Part shown: positions 10,914-19,656 of the stretch, one piece after another
How positions within the stretch are numbered: position 1 is the stretch's first letter
Layout of the letters: the number at the start of each line of letters is the position of its first letter
Origin: Ruicaihuangia caeni
GTDB lineage: Bacteria; Actinomycetota; Actinomycetes; Actinomycetales; Microbacteriaceae
Length of the DNA stretch: 64,000 bases
Assembly: GCF_029952955.1 (NCBI RefSeq)
Contig: NZ_JASATX010000001.1
Coordinates: 992,001 to 1,056,000, forward strand
Direction of reading: 5' to 3'
Position numbers and translations under genes: made by a program
Notes under the pieces: generated by a model
Seen by the model: only the letters and a program-made list of their open reading frames with translations
The model's database searches: none
Told to the model about the DNA's origin: nothing

Positions 10914-12463
10914 GCCCAACCCGCCTCGGCGAGGGCGCGACGAGCCTCATCGCGCGCGGAGTACGGGGTCCGCACGCCGCGGATGTCGCGGTAGTCCTGG
11001 TGGCCGGGTCCGGCCCAGAGGATGGAGTCTCCCTCGCGAGCGAGCGACACGGCGACCCTGATGGCCTGCTCCGGGGGGCTGACCTCGTGGATCTCCGGCC
11101 GGTTCTCCGCCATGCGCGCACCCTCGATGAGCGTCGCCCGGATCGAGGCCGGGTCCTCGAATCGCGGGTGGTGGTCGGTGATCACCAGGATGTCGCAGCC
11201 TTCCGCCGCGACGCGTCCCATCTCGAGTCGCTTGCTCGGGTCGCGGTCGCCGTCGGCTCCGAAGACCATGATCGTGCGGCCGGTGGTGAACCGGCGAACG
11301 GAGGAGAGCGTGTTCTCGAACGCGTCAGCGCTGTGCCCGAAATCGACGTAGACGGTCGGGCCGCGATCGCCCGAGACACGCTCGGTGCGACCGGGCAGGT
11401 AGGCGACGATCCCGCCGTCGCGGTCGAGCACGTGGGCGATCGCCTCGAGCTCGAATCCGCCCTCGACCAGCATGACGATGGCCAGGCCCGCGTTCGCCGC
11501 CATGTGGCGTCCGATGAGCGGAACCCGTGTGGTCAGCGAACGACCCTCCGGACCGTGGAGCGTGAATTCGGTGTACTCGGCACGCTCGTCGAGCAGTTCC
11601 AGACGCCACTCGGCATCCGTGTCAGGCAGCGAGGTGATGGTCGTGACCGGCACTCTTGAGCCCTCGACGACCCGGCGGCCCCATGGCGTGTCGAGTGAGA
11701 TCACCCCGCGGCGCGCGTGCTCGGGCGTGAAGAGCTCGAGCTTCGCCTCGAAGTACTCCTCCATATCGGCGTAGTCGTCGAGGTGGTCGTGGCTGAGGTT
11801 GGTGAAGCCGACGACGTCGAACACGATGCCTTCGACCCTGTGCCGGCTGAGGGCCTGTGCGCTGACCTCGATGGCCACGGCGCGCACCTCGTGCTCGCGC
11901 ATCCGTGCCAGCAGCGCGTGCATCTCGCTCGCCTCGGGCGTGGTCAGCCGGCTCACGACGGTCGTCTCGCCGATGTGGCGCTCTGCGGTGGAGCTCAGCC
12001 CCGTGATCAGCCCGAGCTGCTTCAGGATCGCCTCGAGCAGGTATGAGACGGAGGTCTTGCCGTTCGTCCCCGTGGTGCCGAAGAGCAGCGGCGGGTTCTC
12101 GGCCGTTCGATACACCCACGCCGAGACGGCACCGAGTGCCGCGCGAGGCGAGTCGACCAGGATGATCGGCAGCCCGCTGCCCGCGGCGAGTTCCGCTCCG
12201 CGCTCATCGGTCAGGATGGCGACCGCTCCCCCATCCCGAGCCTTCTCGGCGAAGGACGCGCCGTGCGCGTGCGCGCCCTGCACGCCGACGTAGAGGTCGC
12301 CGGGCTGCAGATCGTCGGTGCTCAGCGTGACACCGGTCACCTCGAGGCCGGCGAGCGAACCCCGGTGCTCGAGACCGAACTCGATGACGAGTTGAGAGAG
12401 AGAACAGGATGAAGGATGCTCCGGTCGCAAGACCGGTGGTATCCGTGAGGTCACGTCGTTCAC
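10910..12463 (-). CDS. murE: MurE-type UDP-MurNAc-dipeptide:diamino-acid ligase with altered DAP-recognition motifs
   Basis: Adds the third, diamino acid of the stem peptide. 517 residues with the standard Mur fold: ATP loop TTGTNGKTSVS at 130-140, SHDHLDDY, the carbamylated-lysine region EAKLELF (K241) and FGADGDRDPSKR (401-412). The canonical meso-DAP motif DNPR is replaced: the protein reads TDHHPR at 429-434. The GKGHE motif is GPGHQ at 485-489. In the E. coli enzyme these positions contact DAP, so meso-DAP is probably not the substrate. Microbacteriaceae commonly use diaminobutyrate, ornithine or lysine. MurE identity is certain from context; the exact amino acid is unknown. Confidence 0.95.
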   Translation of the reverse strand: MNDVTSRIPPVLRPEHPSSCSLSQLVIEFGLEHRGSLAGLEVTGVTLSTDDLQPGDLYVGVQGAHAHGASFAEKARDGGAVAILTDERGAELAAGSGLPIILVDSPRAALGAVSAWVYRTAENPPLLFGTTGTNGKTSVSYLLEAILKQLGLITGLSSTAERHIGETTVVSRLTTPEASEMHALLARMREHEVRAVAIEVSAQALSRHRVEGIVFDVVGFTNLSHDHLDDYADMEEYFEAKLELFTPEHARRGVISLDTPWGRRVVEGSRVPVTTITSLPDTDAEWRLELLDERAEYTEFTLHGPEGRSLTTRVPLIGRHMAANAGLAIVMLVEGGFELEAIAHVLDRDGGIVAYLPGRTERVSGDRGPTVYVDFGHSADAFENTLSSVRRFTTGRTIMVFGADGDRDPSKRLEMGRVAAEGCDILVITDHHPRFEDPASIRATLIEGARMAENRPEIHEVSPPEQAIRVAVSLAREGDSILWAGPGHQDYRDIRGVRTPYSARDEARRALAEAGWA

Positions 12464-12479
12464 TTTCTTGGGCTGCTGC

Positions 12480-14264
12480 TCACCATGTCAGCGGTATGTT
12501 CGGGGCCGGCACGGTGGAGGGGGTGACGCGGTACGTCGTGAGCACCTGGGTCATGATCTTCTTGAACGTCGGCGCCGCAGCAGCCGACGTCTTCATCGTA
12601 TCCGGCTTGCCGATAGTCACCACGACGACGTACTTCGGGTCTTCGGCCGGGGCCAGCCCGGCGACCGAGACGATCCGCTGGCCGCCGTAGCGCCCGTTCT
12701 CCGCGACCTCGGCGGTGCCGGTCTTGGCTGCAACACGATACCCGGGGATCTGTGCGTTATGCCTGAGGCCGCCCTGCGAGATGACGTTCTCGAGGATCTG
12801 CACCGTCTCGTCGGCGGCCTTCTCCGAGACCACCCGCACACCGTCTGTGGGCGGAAGATGATCGATCGTGCCGTCCGGGTGCTCGCATCCGGTGACGAGG
12901 GTCAGTGGCATCCGCACTCCCCCATTCCCGAGCGTCTGGTAGATGCTCGCGACCTGCGCACTCGTCGCGGTGATGCCCTGACCGAACATCTCCGTGTAGT
13001 TCGTGATGACGTCGAGGGCCGCGGGGTCTGTGATCTTGCCGGCATCCTCCCCGAGGAACCCGACGGCCGTCTTCGAACCGACGCCGAAGGCCTCCATGTA
13101 TGCGTGGCGCTTCTCCGCGCTCATCATGTCGGTCAGCACCGAGATGCCGGTGTTCGAGGAGTTCGCGAGGATGCCTGCAACCGTGTACGGCAGGTCGTCG
13201 TGCGCCCACGCGTCGGTGATTTCGCCGTAGCCGCCGGGGATGGTGAACCGTCCGGGCGCGATGAGCTTGGTGGTCGGGCTGACCAGCCCCGCGTCGATCA
13301 TCATCGCTACGGTCATCGCCTTGAAGGTCGAGCCGGGCTCATAGGGTGCGGTGAACAGGCGCGAGCCGAGGTCGTTCACGTTGCTCGCGTTGACATCGTT
13401 CGGGTCGACGCTCGGCCAGTCGGCGGCGGCGAGGATGTGCCCGTTGTCGACCTGCACGACGGTCGCTGTGGCCCACTCCGCGCCGACCGCCATCGCCTGC
13501 TCGGCCAGGGCCTGCTGGGCGAACCACTGAAGATCGGAGTCGATCGTGAGGTGCAGTGTTCCGCCGTCGACCGCTTCCTCCTGCACGACGGTGCTCCCGG
13601 GCAGCCTCACGCCGTCGCCGCTTCGCTCGTACGTGGAGCTCCCGTTGGTCGCGGCGATGCACGTGTCGGCGCTGTACTCGAGCCCCGCCTGCGGCCCATC
13701 GGTGCCGATGAAGCCGACGAGATTCCCGGCCACAGCGCCATTCGGGTAGGTGCGGCTCGGCCGGTTCTCGAAGTACACCCACGGGATGCGGAGTGCCTGC
13801 ACCTTGCCGAGCTGCTCGCCGGTGATGCCCTTCTCGACGAGCATCCAGAGCGAGTCGGGTGTGTCGCGCAGCGCATCGTGCACGAGCGTCTTGAGCGCCG
13901 CGGCATCCTGCCCGGTGATCGCGGCGATCTCCTCGAGGGCGCGATCGACGCTGATGGTCAGCGTCGTACCGTCATCGAGCCGGCGCTTGAAGTCCCTGAT
14001 GTTCGCCGGTGCCGCGGTGATGTCGTAGCGCATCACGCTCGCTGCGAGCGGCACGCCATTGCGATCGATGATGTCGCCGCGCGTGCCGTAGGTGGTGACG
14101 GGGATCGAACGATTGCCCTCGGCCTCAGAGTTGAGTTCTGCGGCGCGCACGACCTGGATATCGACGAGTCGCACCACGAACCCGAGAGCGAGGATCATCA
14201 CGGCCAGCAGCGATACCGCGAGTCGAGCACGGTTCCGTCGTGCAGGGCTGGCCTGAACTCTCAC
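12480..14264 (-). CDS. ftsI: Septal penicillin-binding protein FtsI (class B PBP, PBP3)
   Basis: Membrane-anchored transpeptidase cross-linking septal peptidoglycan, partner of FtsW. From the GTG at 14264 (GGGAGGCGGAG just upstream) it has 594 residues: cytoplasmic basic tail, one membrane helix (about 14-34), dimerisation domain beginning at GTRGDIIDRNG, and transpeptidase domain with active-site STFK (312-315), SSN (369-371) and KTGTAE (514 on). A TTG at 14381 would add 39 residues and leave only 15 bp after ftsL. The ribosome site favours the shorter form. Confidence 0.95.
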   Translation of the reverse strand: MRVQASPARRNRARLAVSLLAVMILALGFVVRLVDIQVVRAAELNSEAEGNRSIPVTTYGTRGDIIDRNGVPLAASVMRYDITAAPANIRDFKRRLDDGTTLTISVDRALEEIAAITGQDAAALKTLVHDALRDTPDSLWMLVEKGITGEQLGKVQALRIPWVYFENRPSRTYPNGAVAGNLVGFIGTDGPQAGLEYSADTCIAATNGSSTYERSGDGVRLPGSTVVQEEAVDGGTLHLTIDSDLQWFAQQALAEQAMAVGAEWATATVVQVDNGHILAAADWPSVDPNDVNASNVNDLGSRLFTAPYEPGSTFKAMTVAMMIDAGLVSPTTKLIAPGRFTIPGGYGEITDAWAHDDLPYTVAGILANSSNTGISVLTDMMSAEKRHAYMEAFGVGSKTAVGFLGEDAGKITDPAALDVITNYTEMFGQGITATSAQVASIYQTLGNGGVRMPLTLVTGCEHPDGTIDHLPPTDGVRVVSEKAADETVQILENVISQGGLRHNAQIPGYRVAAKTGTAEVAENGRYGGQRIVSVAGLAPAEDPKYVVVVTIGKPDTMKTSAAAAPTFKKIMTQVLTTYRVTPSTVPAPNIPLTW

Positions 14265-14396
14265 CTGACTCCGCCTCCCGGGTGCTTGAATCGTGCCGTC
14301 ATCGGTAGTCGTGTTGTGTGCCCCGACCGACGAGCGACGTGGGCGTTCGGCCCTCGGCCGACTTGATCGCGCCTCGCGCAATGACGAAGCGACCGG

Positions 14397-15110
14397 TCAG
14401 TGGGTGTTCGGCGTCGGCAAGCCGCTGGTGCTCGACGATACTGAGCCGGCGACTGCCGAGCCGCTCGACGCGCCTGCGGCCGCCGGATCGGAGGTCGCAG
14501 CCGCGCCGGATGCACTTGCCGCGCCTGAGGCAGATGCGTCACCGACGACGACCCACGTGCCGGGAGCGGGCGCTGCCGGCGGCGCCTCGTCGAGCGCGCC
14601 CGCCGCGGCGACGCCCTGGCCGGCGAGCACTCCCTGCTCGAGCAGAGAGTTGGCAACGAGCAGCTGACCATCCGGGCCGGTCACCGCTCCAGCGGCAACG
14701 CCCGCGCTTGCAGGTGCCCCGAGCACGGCGCCGTCGCTCAAGCGCAGGAACGCCGGGGTGGTGGCGTTGCGCATGCCGAGGAACTCGGCGCTGGTCGCGA
14801 GCAGTTGCGGCGAGCTGAGCAGATCGAGTCGCTCGGTGAGCGTCTCGGCCCGGCGATCCAGCTGCTTCTGATCGCCCTGCAGCGCCGAGATCTGGTACGC
14901 GCCCTCTCCCAGCGCGATGCTCATGAGCAATTGGGCGATGAGGATGCCGAAGACTCCCGCGACGGTGATCGCCGCGTACAGCGTCCGCGGCCTCGCTTTC
15001 CGCTGGTCCCGCGAGGGCGCAACCTCGACGGCGCGCAGCGGCGCGCGGCCGGGGATCGCGGGAATGGGAGTCGTGGGTTGCGGCTCGGCGAGTACGCGTG
15101 CGAGGTTCAT
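14397..15110 (-). CDS. ftsL: FtsL-like bitopic division protein
   Basis: 237 residues: a short cytoplasmic N-terminus, one membrane helix (about 43-65), a leucine/glutamine heptad-like segment (about 70-100, [19 protein letters not shown]) typical of FtsL/DivIC coiled coils, then a long Ala/Gly/Ser-rich low-complexity tail. Sequence similarity to FtsL is weak by nature; the call rests on topology and position between rsmH and ftsI. The ATG overlaps the rsmH stop (ATGA). The low-complexity outer tail of about 110 residues is longer than in classical FtsL. Confidence 0.8.
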   Translation of the reverse strand: MNLARVLAEPQPTTPIPAIPGRAPLRAVEVAPSRDQRKARPRTLYAAITVAGVFGILIAQLLMSIALGEGAYQISALQGDQKQLDRRAETLTERLDLLSSPQLLATSAEFLGMRNATTPAFLRLSDGAVLGAPASAGVAAGAVTGPDGQLLVANSLLEQGVLAGQGVAAAGALDEAPPAAPAPGTWVVVGDASASGAASASGAAATSDPAAAGASSGSAVAGSVSSSTSGLPTPNTH

Positions 15111-16090
15111 GCGGTGCTCCTGATCCTCATTGCCGCGCGCAGGCGCACCGGGGTCGCGCGCGGGTTGAGCTGCTGTTCTTCGGCGCTGGCCTGTTCAGCC
15201 CCTCGCGTGAGCAGGCGGAACGCCGGCTTGTGCTCGGGCAGTTCGACGGGCAGCCCCGCGGGTGCGCTCGAGGTCGTGCGCGCTTGCAGTTCGCGCTTCA
15301 CGATGCGGTCCTCGAGCGATTGGTACGACATGACGACGATGCGTCCGTCCACGGCGAGTGAGTCGAGCGCGGCGGGAATGGCGCGCTTGAGCACCTCGAG
15401 CTCTTGGTTGACCTCGATGCGCAAGGCCTGGAACACGCGCTTGGCAGGGTGCCCCGCGCGCTGAACGGCTGCAGGAGTCGCCGCCTGGATCAGTTCGACG
15501 AGTTCCGCCGAGGTCGTGAACGGGCGAGTCTGGCGCTGCTCGACGATGCGCCGGGCGTAGCGGCCGGCGAGGCGCTCCTCTCCGTATTCGAAGAAGATGC
15601 GGCGCAGCGCGTCCTCGCTGTACTCAGCGAGGACGCGCGCCGCCGTGAGCTCGCTCGTCATGTCCATGCGCATGTCGAGCGGCGCGTCCTTGGAATAGGA
15701 GAACCCGCGGTCGACGCGGTCGAGCTGGAGCGATGAGACACCGAGGTCGAACAGGATGCCGTCGACCGCGCGGATGCCGAGAGAGTCGAGGGCCTCAGGC
15801 ATCCGGTCGTACACCGTGTGCACGAGGCGCGCGCGGTCGCCGAAGCGAGCGAGCCGTTCACCTGCGAGCCGAAGGGCGTCGGGATCGCGGTCGAGGCCGA
15901 CGAGCGTCACCGCGGGGAAACGCTCGAGCAGTGCTTCGGAGTGGCCGCCCATCCCGAGCGTCGCGTCGACGACGACCGCGCCCTCGCGCTGCAGGGCAGG
16001 CGCGAGCAGCTCGACGCATCGCTCGAGCAGTACGGGGATATGCAACGGGGCCATAGCGTTCGGGTCGTGATCCTGTGGAGTGATCCCCAT
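15107..16090 (-). CDS. rsmH: 16S rRNA m4C1402 methyltransferase RsmH (MraW)
   Basis: SAM-dependent N4-methyltransferase acting on C1402 in the 16S rRNA decoding centre. 327 residues; the family opening [16 protein letters not shown] loop [32 protein letters not shown], and the C-terminal [11 protein letters not shown] and [11 protein letters not shown] motifs are all present. Start chosen at ATG 16090 (MGITPQDHD); a later ATG at 16054 (MAPLHIPV) is possible. It is the second gene of the dcw operon, 66 bp after mraZ. Confidence 0.95.
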   Translation of the reverse strand: MGITPQDHDPNAMAPLHIPVLLERCVELLAPALQREGAVVVDATLGMGGHSEALLERFPAVTLVGLDRDPDALRLAGERLARFGDRARLVHTVYDRMPEALDSLGIRAVDGILFDLGVSSLQLDRVDRGFSYSKDAPLDMRMDMTSELTAARVLAEYSEDALRRIFFEYGEERLAGRYARRIVEQRQTRPFTTSAELVELIQAATPAAVQRAGHPAKRVFQALRIEVNQELEVLKRAIPAALDSLAVDGRIVVMSYQSLEDRIVKRELQARTTSSAPAGLPVELPEHKPAFRLLTRGAEQASAEEQQLNPRATPVRLRAAMRIRSTA

Positions 16091-16156
16091 CCATTCCGAC
16101 CTGTCACCGGGGAAGGTGCGACAGGGCGCTGAACGGCTGGGAGTCACCTCACAGGG

Positions 16157-16588
16157 TCAGAAGAGTCCCGGAATCACCTCCTCCTCGGTGTTGGAGAAGG
16201 CTTCCTCCTGGGCCGCGTAGTACTCGTTCCAGGCTTCGGTCGACCAGATCTCGGCGCGGTTGCCGGCGCCGATGACCGTGAGGTCACGGTCGAGCTGCGC
16301 ATAGTCGCGCAGCATCGGGGGAATCGTGATGCGGTGCTGCTTGTCAGGCACCTCCGAGCTCGCCCCCGAGAGGAACAGCCGCAAGAAGTCTCGCGCCGCG
16401 CGGCTCGTGAGCGGTGCCTCGCGGATCTTGTCGTGCTGCGCTGCAAAGCCCTCGTTCGAGAAGACGTAGATGCAGCGCTCCTGGCCACGGGTCAGCACGA
16501 CTCCGTCGCCGAGCTCGTCTCGGAACTTCGCGGGAAGGATGATGCGGCCCTTCTCGTCGAGCTTGGGGGCGTACGTACCGAGGAGCAC
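16157..16588 (-). CDS. mraZ: Transcriptional regulator MraZ
   Basis: First gene of the dcw operon. 143 residues forming two SpoVT-AbrB swapped-hairpin domains; the opening [26 protein letters not shown] is the family signature, and [15 protein letters not shown] begins the second half. MraZ forms a ring-shaped oligomer and binds repeats upstream of its own gene, controlling division genes. Three such repeats are visible at 16623-16652. The GTG start has GGGGGTGA about 5 bp upstream. Confidence 0.97.
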   Translation of the reverse strand: MLLGTYAPKLDEKGRIILPAKFRDELGDGVVLTRGQERCIYVFSNEGFAAQHDKIREAPLTSRAARDFLRLFLSGASSEVPDKQHRITIPPMLRDYAQLDRDLTVIGAGNRAEIWSTEAWNEYYAAQEEAFSNTEEEVIPGLF

Positions 16589-16622
16589 TGCGTCACCCCC
16601 TTCCGCCGGCCCACGGGATTCA

Positions 16623-16652
16623 ATGCCTCCACTTTACTCCACTCTCAACCAC
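16623..16652 (-). promoter_or_regulatory. MraZ boxes: three GTGG repeats at exact 10-bp spacing
   Basis: On the minus strand GTGGTTGAGA, GTGGAGTAAA and GTGGAGGCAT follow one another with a period of exactly 10 bp, starting 64 bp upstream of the mraZ GTG. Direct GTGG/TGGG-type repeats at one-turn spacing are the known MraZ operator form, so this is the autoregulatory site of the dcw operon. Confidence 0.85.
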
Positions 16653-16799
16653 AACTCTAGGGTTTTCACTGTTTTCGCCGCCCCAATTTGGGGTTTAGCC
16701 CTGGATTGGCGCGGTGGAGCGCGGTGGAGGGGCATGCGGCCGAACGCTGAGCTGGGCTCGCACGTCCGGAGGCAGCACAGCGCGCGACGGTCAAGCGCA

Positions 16800-16862
16800 C
16801 GCGAGGGTTTGCTGCAGCCGCGCGGGATACAACCATCGCGGGTGCAGCAAACCCGCGCACCA
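16800..16862. repeat. 63-bp palindromic repeat, copy A
   Basis: Identical to copy B at 17051-17113 except for one base (A at 16829, G at 17080). Inside it GGGTTTGCTGCA (16805-16816) pairs perfectly with TGCAGCAAACCC (16843-16854), and a second inner stem CCGCG/CGCGG (16818-16822 with 16837-16841) follows after a single G-G mismatch. It could fold as a long hairpin in RNA or as a cruciform. It looks like a dispersed REP-like element. Confidence 0.85.
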
Positions 16863-16914
16863 GCGACCGGCGGGGTCGGCGGACCGACGCTGCACCGGCG
16901 TACGCGTCAGCACG

Positions 16915-17000
16915 GCACGAGGTGGCAGCGGCACGAGGTGGCACAGCAGCACGAGGTGGCACAGCAGCACGAGGTGGCAGTGCGGCACGAACTGGCGGCG
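16915..17000. repeat. Degenerate tandem repeat, about 5 copies of a 16-18 bp unit
   Basis: Units begin GCACGAGGTGGCA and vary in the last few bases: two central copies of GCACGAGGTGGCACAGCA are identical and the outer copies are degenerate (the last reads GCACGAACTGGCGGCG). The array sits between the two palindromic repeats. Confidence 0.8.
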
Positions 17001-17050
17001 CGGCGGCGGGCCTCGTCGGTGGCCCTGCGCGAACTGCTCAAGATCCCCTT

Positions 17051-17113
17051 CGCGAGGGTTTGCTGCAGCCGCGCGGGATGCAACCATCGCGGGTGCAGCA
17101 AACCCGCGCACCA
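17051..17113. repeat. 63-bp palindromic repeat, copy B
   Basis: Direct repeat of 16800-16862 at a distance of 251 bp with one substitution; it keeps the full 12-bp outer stem (17056-17067 with 17094-17105) and the inner CCGCG/CGCGG stem. Same orientation as copy A. Confidence 0.85.
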
Positions 17114-17157
17114 AGGCGTTAGCGGCAAGGGGTTATAGGCACATGGGGTTACCGGCA

Positions 17158-17187
17158 AGGCCGGGCCGGGCCGGGCCGGGTCGGGCC
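17158..17187. repeat. Short GGGCC tandem run
   Basis: Five-base unit GGGCC repeated about five times with one T interruption. It lies between repeat copy B and the terminator hairpin. It is a simple-sequence tract with no sign of function. Confidence 0.6.
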
Positions 17188-17213
17188 GCGCCGAGGCCGC
17201 GTGTTAAACCAGA

Positions 17214-17235
17214 ACGCCGGCCCGAAGGCCGGCGT
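17214..17235 (-). terminator. Hairpin downstream of the DUF3040 gene
   Basis: ACGCCGGCC-CGAA-GGCCGGCGT is a perfect 9-bp stem with a 4-base loop, 24 bp after the stop of the minus-strand DUF3040 gene. A T-rich run (TCTGGTTT) follows on that strand. Confidence 0.75.
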
Positions 17236-17258
17236 GGTTCGAAGTGGAGGGATGCGGG

Positions 17259-17642
17259 TCAGCGCCCGTCAGCGCGACGGTCCCACCGATCGTTGAGGTT
17301 GTCCATGAACGAGCTCGACCCTGCCTTGCCCGAGCCACCGGGCTTCGACGCATTGAATCCGGAGGAAGGCTGGCGCTGCAGCTTCCGCGGCGGCGCGACG
17401 ATCAGCAGTACGCCCGCGAACATGAGGATGAAGCCGAGCACGCCCACGATGGGTTGGCTCAGTGCAACGCCCGCGACGAGCACGCCGATCCCGGCGAGCA
17501 CCATGAGCGCGCCGACCACGATGATCGTGTAGTTCGGCTTGCCTCGGTGCGACCCGACCGTCGCGACGAAATCCGCGTCGTGCTGGTAGAGGCTTCGCTC
17601 CATCTCCTCCAGGAGACGCTGCTCCTGCTCAGACAGTGGCAT
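17259..17642 (-). CDS. DUF3040 family membrane protein
   Basis: 127 residues starting MPLSEQEQRLLEEMERSLYQHD, the hallmark of actinobacterial DUF3040 proteins: a short acidic helical N-terminus, two adjacent membrane helices (about 40-88) and a basic, Ser/Gly-rich C-terminus. Function is unknown. These proteins are often found next to dcw clusters. The ATG has AGGGGG about 9 bp upstream. Divergent to the polyprenyl synthase gene, with 81 bp between the starts. Confidence 0.85.
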   Translation of the reverse strand: MPLSEQEQRLLEEMERSLYQHDADFVATVGSHRGKPNYTIIVVGALMVLAGIGVLVAGVALSQPIVGVLGFILMFAGVLLIVAPPRKLQRQPSSGFNASKPGGSGKAGSSSFMDNLNDRWDRRADGR

Positions 17643-17723
17643 CTCGCACCCCCTCTTGCTCGGGCTCGACGCGTGGTGTTGTGCACTCAATTGTATGCGC
17701 GCCCCCAAGGCTAGGCTAGGCAG

Positions 17724-18842
17724 GTGGCTGAGAGTACGCGGTTAGTTGACCTTGTTCAGCGCGAACTCGACCGCTTCCTCGCCGACCACCACGACCGTTT
17801 GCAGGCCATCTCCCCTGATCTCGACCCGTTCATCGAGTTCAGCCGCGCGCTGCTCAGCGGAGGCAAGCGGTTCCGCGCGCTGTTCTGTTATTGGGGATGG
17901 CAGGCGGTCACCGGCTACGACGAGTTCGACCCGCTCGCCGAGCCGTCGGAGCACCCAGATCTCAATACCGCGGTCAAGGCGTCGGCCGCGCTCGAGCTGT
18001 TCCACGCGGCGGCTCTCGTGCACGACGACATCATGGACAACTCCGACACCCGCCGGGGCATGCCCTCCGCGCATCGGCGCTTCGAGTCGCTGCACGCGGG
18101 CGCCGAGTGGCAAGGCAATGGGCGGCACTTCGGACAGTCAGGAGCCCTGCTCCTGGGCGACCTACTGCTCGGCTGGAGCGATGAACTGCTCGACGACGGC
18201 CTTCGATCACTGCGCAGCTCGGATGCCGCGCACTCGGCACGCGCCGAGTTCACCCGCATGCGCGCAGAGGTCACCGCGGGCCAGTACCTCGACATGCTCG
18301 AGGAGGTGAGCTGGCGGCACGGCGACGATGCGGATTCCCTCGAGCGCACCAGGCGCGTGATCGTCTACAAGTCGGCCAAGTACACGGTCGAGGCCCCGCT
18401 CGCCATCGGCGGCAGTCTCGGTGGCGCTTCGCTCGCCCAGTTCGCGGCCCTGCGGGACTTCGGGCTCCCGCTCGGCGTGGCCTACCAGCTGCGGGACGAC
18501 GTGCTCGGAGTGTTCGGAGACGAGCACATCACAGGGAAGCCATCGGGCGATGACCTGCGCGAGGGCAAGCACACGACGCTGATCGCGATCGCACGGCGCC
18601 GGCTCCCCTCACCGGCTCGAAGACTGCTCGATGAACTGCTCGGCGACCCGTCGCTCGACCAGCATCAGATCGAGATGCTGCAGACCACCATTCGTGACAG
18701 CGGCGCGCTCGCCGATGTGGAGCACCTGATCGCCGATCACGTCTCCGAAGCCGTCGCCGCACTCGACGGCGCACCGTTGAGCACCGCGGCGACTCGTGAG
18801 TTCAGGCGCCTCGCCGACTCGGTCGCCAGCCGCGAGTCCTGA
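17724..18842 (+). CDS. Trans-isoprenyl diphosphate synthase (polyprenyl synthetase)
   Basis: Cytoplasmic chain-elongating prenyltransferase that condenses isopentenyl diphosphate with allylic diphosphates. 372 residues. GGKRFRALF precedes the first aspartate motif DDIMDNSDTRRG (101 on). The second motif reads DDVLGVFGD (258 on), with the last Asp of DDxxD replaced by Gly, as is common in actinobacterial GGPP-type enzymes. Product length cannot be read from the sequence with confidence; menaquinone side chain or carotenoid precursors are both plausible. It starts at GTG, divergent from the DUF3040 gene. Confidence 0.93.
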   Translation: MAESTRLVDLVQRELDRFLADHHDRLQAISPDLDPFIEFSRALLSGGKRFRALFCYWGWQAVTGYDEFDPLAEPSEHPDLNTAVKASAALELFHAAALVHDDIMDNSDTRRGMPSAHRRFESLHAGAEWQGNGRHFGQSGALLLGDLLLGWSDELLDDGLRSLRSSDAAHSARAEFTRMRAEVTAGQYLDMLEEVSWRHGDDADSLERTRRVIVYKSAKYTVEAPLAIGGSLGGASLAQFAALRDFGLPLGVAYQLRDDVLGVFGDEHITGKPSGDDLREGKHTTLIAIARRRLPSPARRLLDELLGDPSLDQHQIEMLQTTIRDSGALADVEHLIADHVSEAVAALDGAPLSTAATREFRRLADSVASRES

Positions 18843-19035
18843 GGCACGCGACTTCCAAGGCCGGCTGGCGCCTCACGACACTTCCATCGCCGGCCCGCGC
18901 CTACTGACGCGCGCAACCCGAGGTGCCGCTCTGTCCGCCCAGGAAGCACGCGGGCGGCCGCATCCTCCACGCGCACGCCCGCATTCCCATTGGCGCGTCA
19001 GCTCCTCACAGACGCGTCAAACGCCTACCGGGGGC

Positions 19036-19464
19036 TCAGAAGCCGAGCGCTTGAGCGACGCGGCGCACCTCAGACCGACGCCCCGCTCGAAGTGCGTCGA
19101 TCGGCCGCGCGCCGAGTACCTCGTCGTGCTCCAGCAGCCAGCGCATGGCCTCGTCGTCGGAAAAGCCGGCGTCGGCGAGCACGAGCAGCGTGCCGCGCAG
19201 CTCCTTGAGCGGAGCCGCGCCGTCAAGGAACAGAGCGGGCACCTTGAGCACGCCGTCGACGCGCGTGGCGAGCAGGATCTTCTCCTCGAAGAGCCGTCGC
19301 ACGCGGCCGGGCGAGACGCCGAGGCGCTCGACGAGGTCAGGGACGGTCAGCCACGCGTCGCCGTCGGTCGCCTCAGACGATCGGTGCTCGGATGCCGCGG
19401 GCTCGGGGTTCGGGATGCTGCTCTCGGTGACGTCGGGGTCGACTGCACTGGGTATTTCGGTCAC
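19036..19464 (-). CDS. Rv2175c-like DNA-binding protein
   Basis: 142 residues. A low-complexity N-terminus (about 35 residues) is followed by a small winged-helix DNA-binding domain (LTVPDLVERLGVSPGRVRRLFEE) and a C-terminal domain ending in RRVAQALGF, the arrangement of Mycobacterium Rv2175c. In mycobacteria that protein is encoded beside the kinase PknL and is its substrate. Here a PASTA kinase lies 1.7 kb away on the other strand, with only the LysM gene between, so the functional pair is probably conserved. Its targets are unknown. Confidence 0.85.
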   Translation of the reverse strand: MTEIPSAVDPDVTESSIPNPEPAASEHRSSEATDGDAWLTVPDLVERLGVSPGRVRRLFEEKILLATRVDGVLKVPALFLDGAAPLKELRGTLLVLADAGFSDDEAMRWLLEHDEVLGARPIDALRAGRRSEVRRVAQALGF

Positions 19465-19656
19465 AACACAAGGGTGCCACGCGGTACCCCGGGCACGGCG
19501 AGCCTCTTTATGTTACGAACGCGTTAACTCAAATCACATTGGTATCAATAGGCACTCTGATTGACTTGAATAATCTTCTGTGACACGTTTGAGCGTGTGC
19601 GCCGATTCGATGTCGTGCGCCGACACGGGGCCGCGAGCAGGAGCAAGGGACGCGAC

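Larger units (their letters stand above)
16653..17258. other. Intergenic repeat-rich stretch without a convincing gene
   Basis: About 600 bp between the mraZ control region and the DUF3040 gene. It holds two 63-bp palindromic repeats, a short tandem array, a GGGCC run and a terminator hairpin, listed separately. Open frames across it are GC-rich, carry the repeats and look like no known protein, so no gene is called. Confidence 0.7.

Noticed and set aside
12468-14366. 632-codon plus-strand frame
   Set aside because: Antisense to ftsI with all its active-site motifs; no ribosome site or domain.
16915-17000. Possible CRISPR-like array
   Set aside because: Units are contiguous with no unique spacers and are degenerate; no cas genes.
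16714-17532. 272-codon plus-strand frame through the repeat region
   Set aside because: It runs through palindromic and tandem repeats and into the antisense of DUF3040; its protein is low-complexity Arg/Ala/His with no known motif.
19465-19656. Possible c-di-AMP (ydaO-type) riboswitch ahead of the LysM gene
   Set aside because: Such switches often precede actinobacterial wall hydrolase genes, but the 190-bp gap is short and the expected conserved GGGTGAA-like elements were not found.
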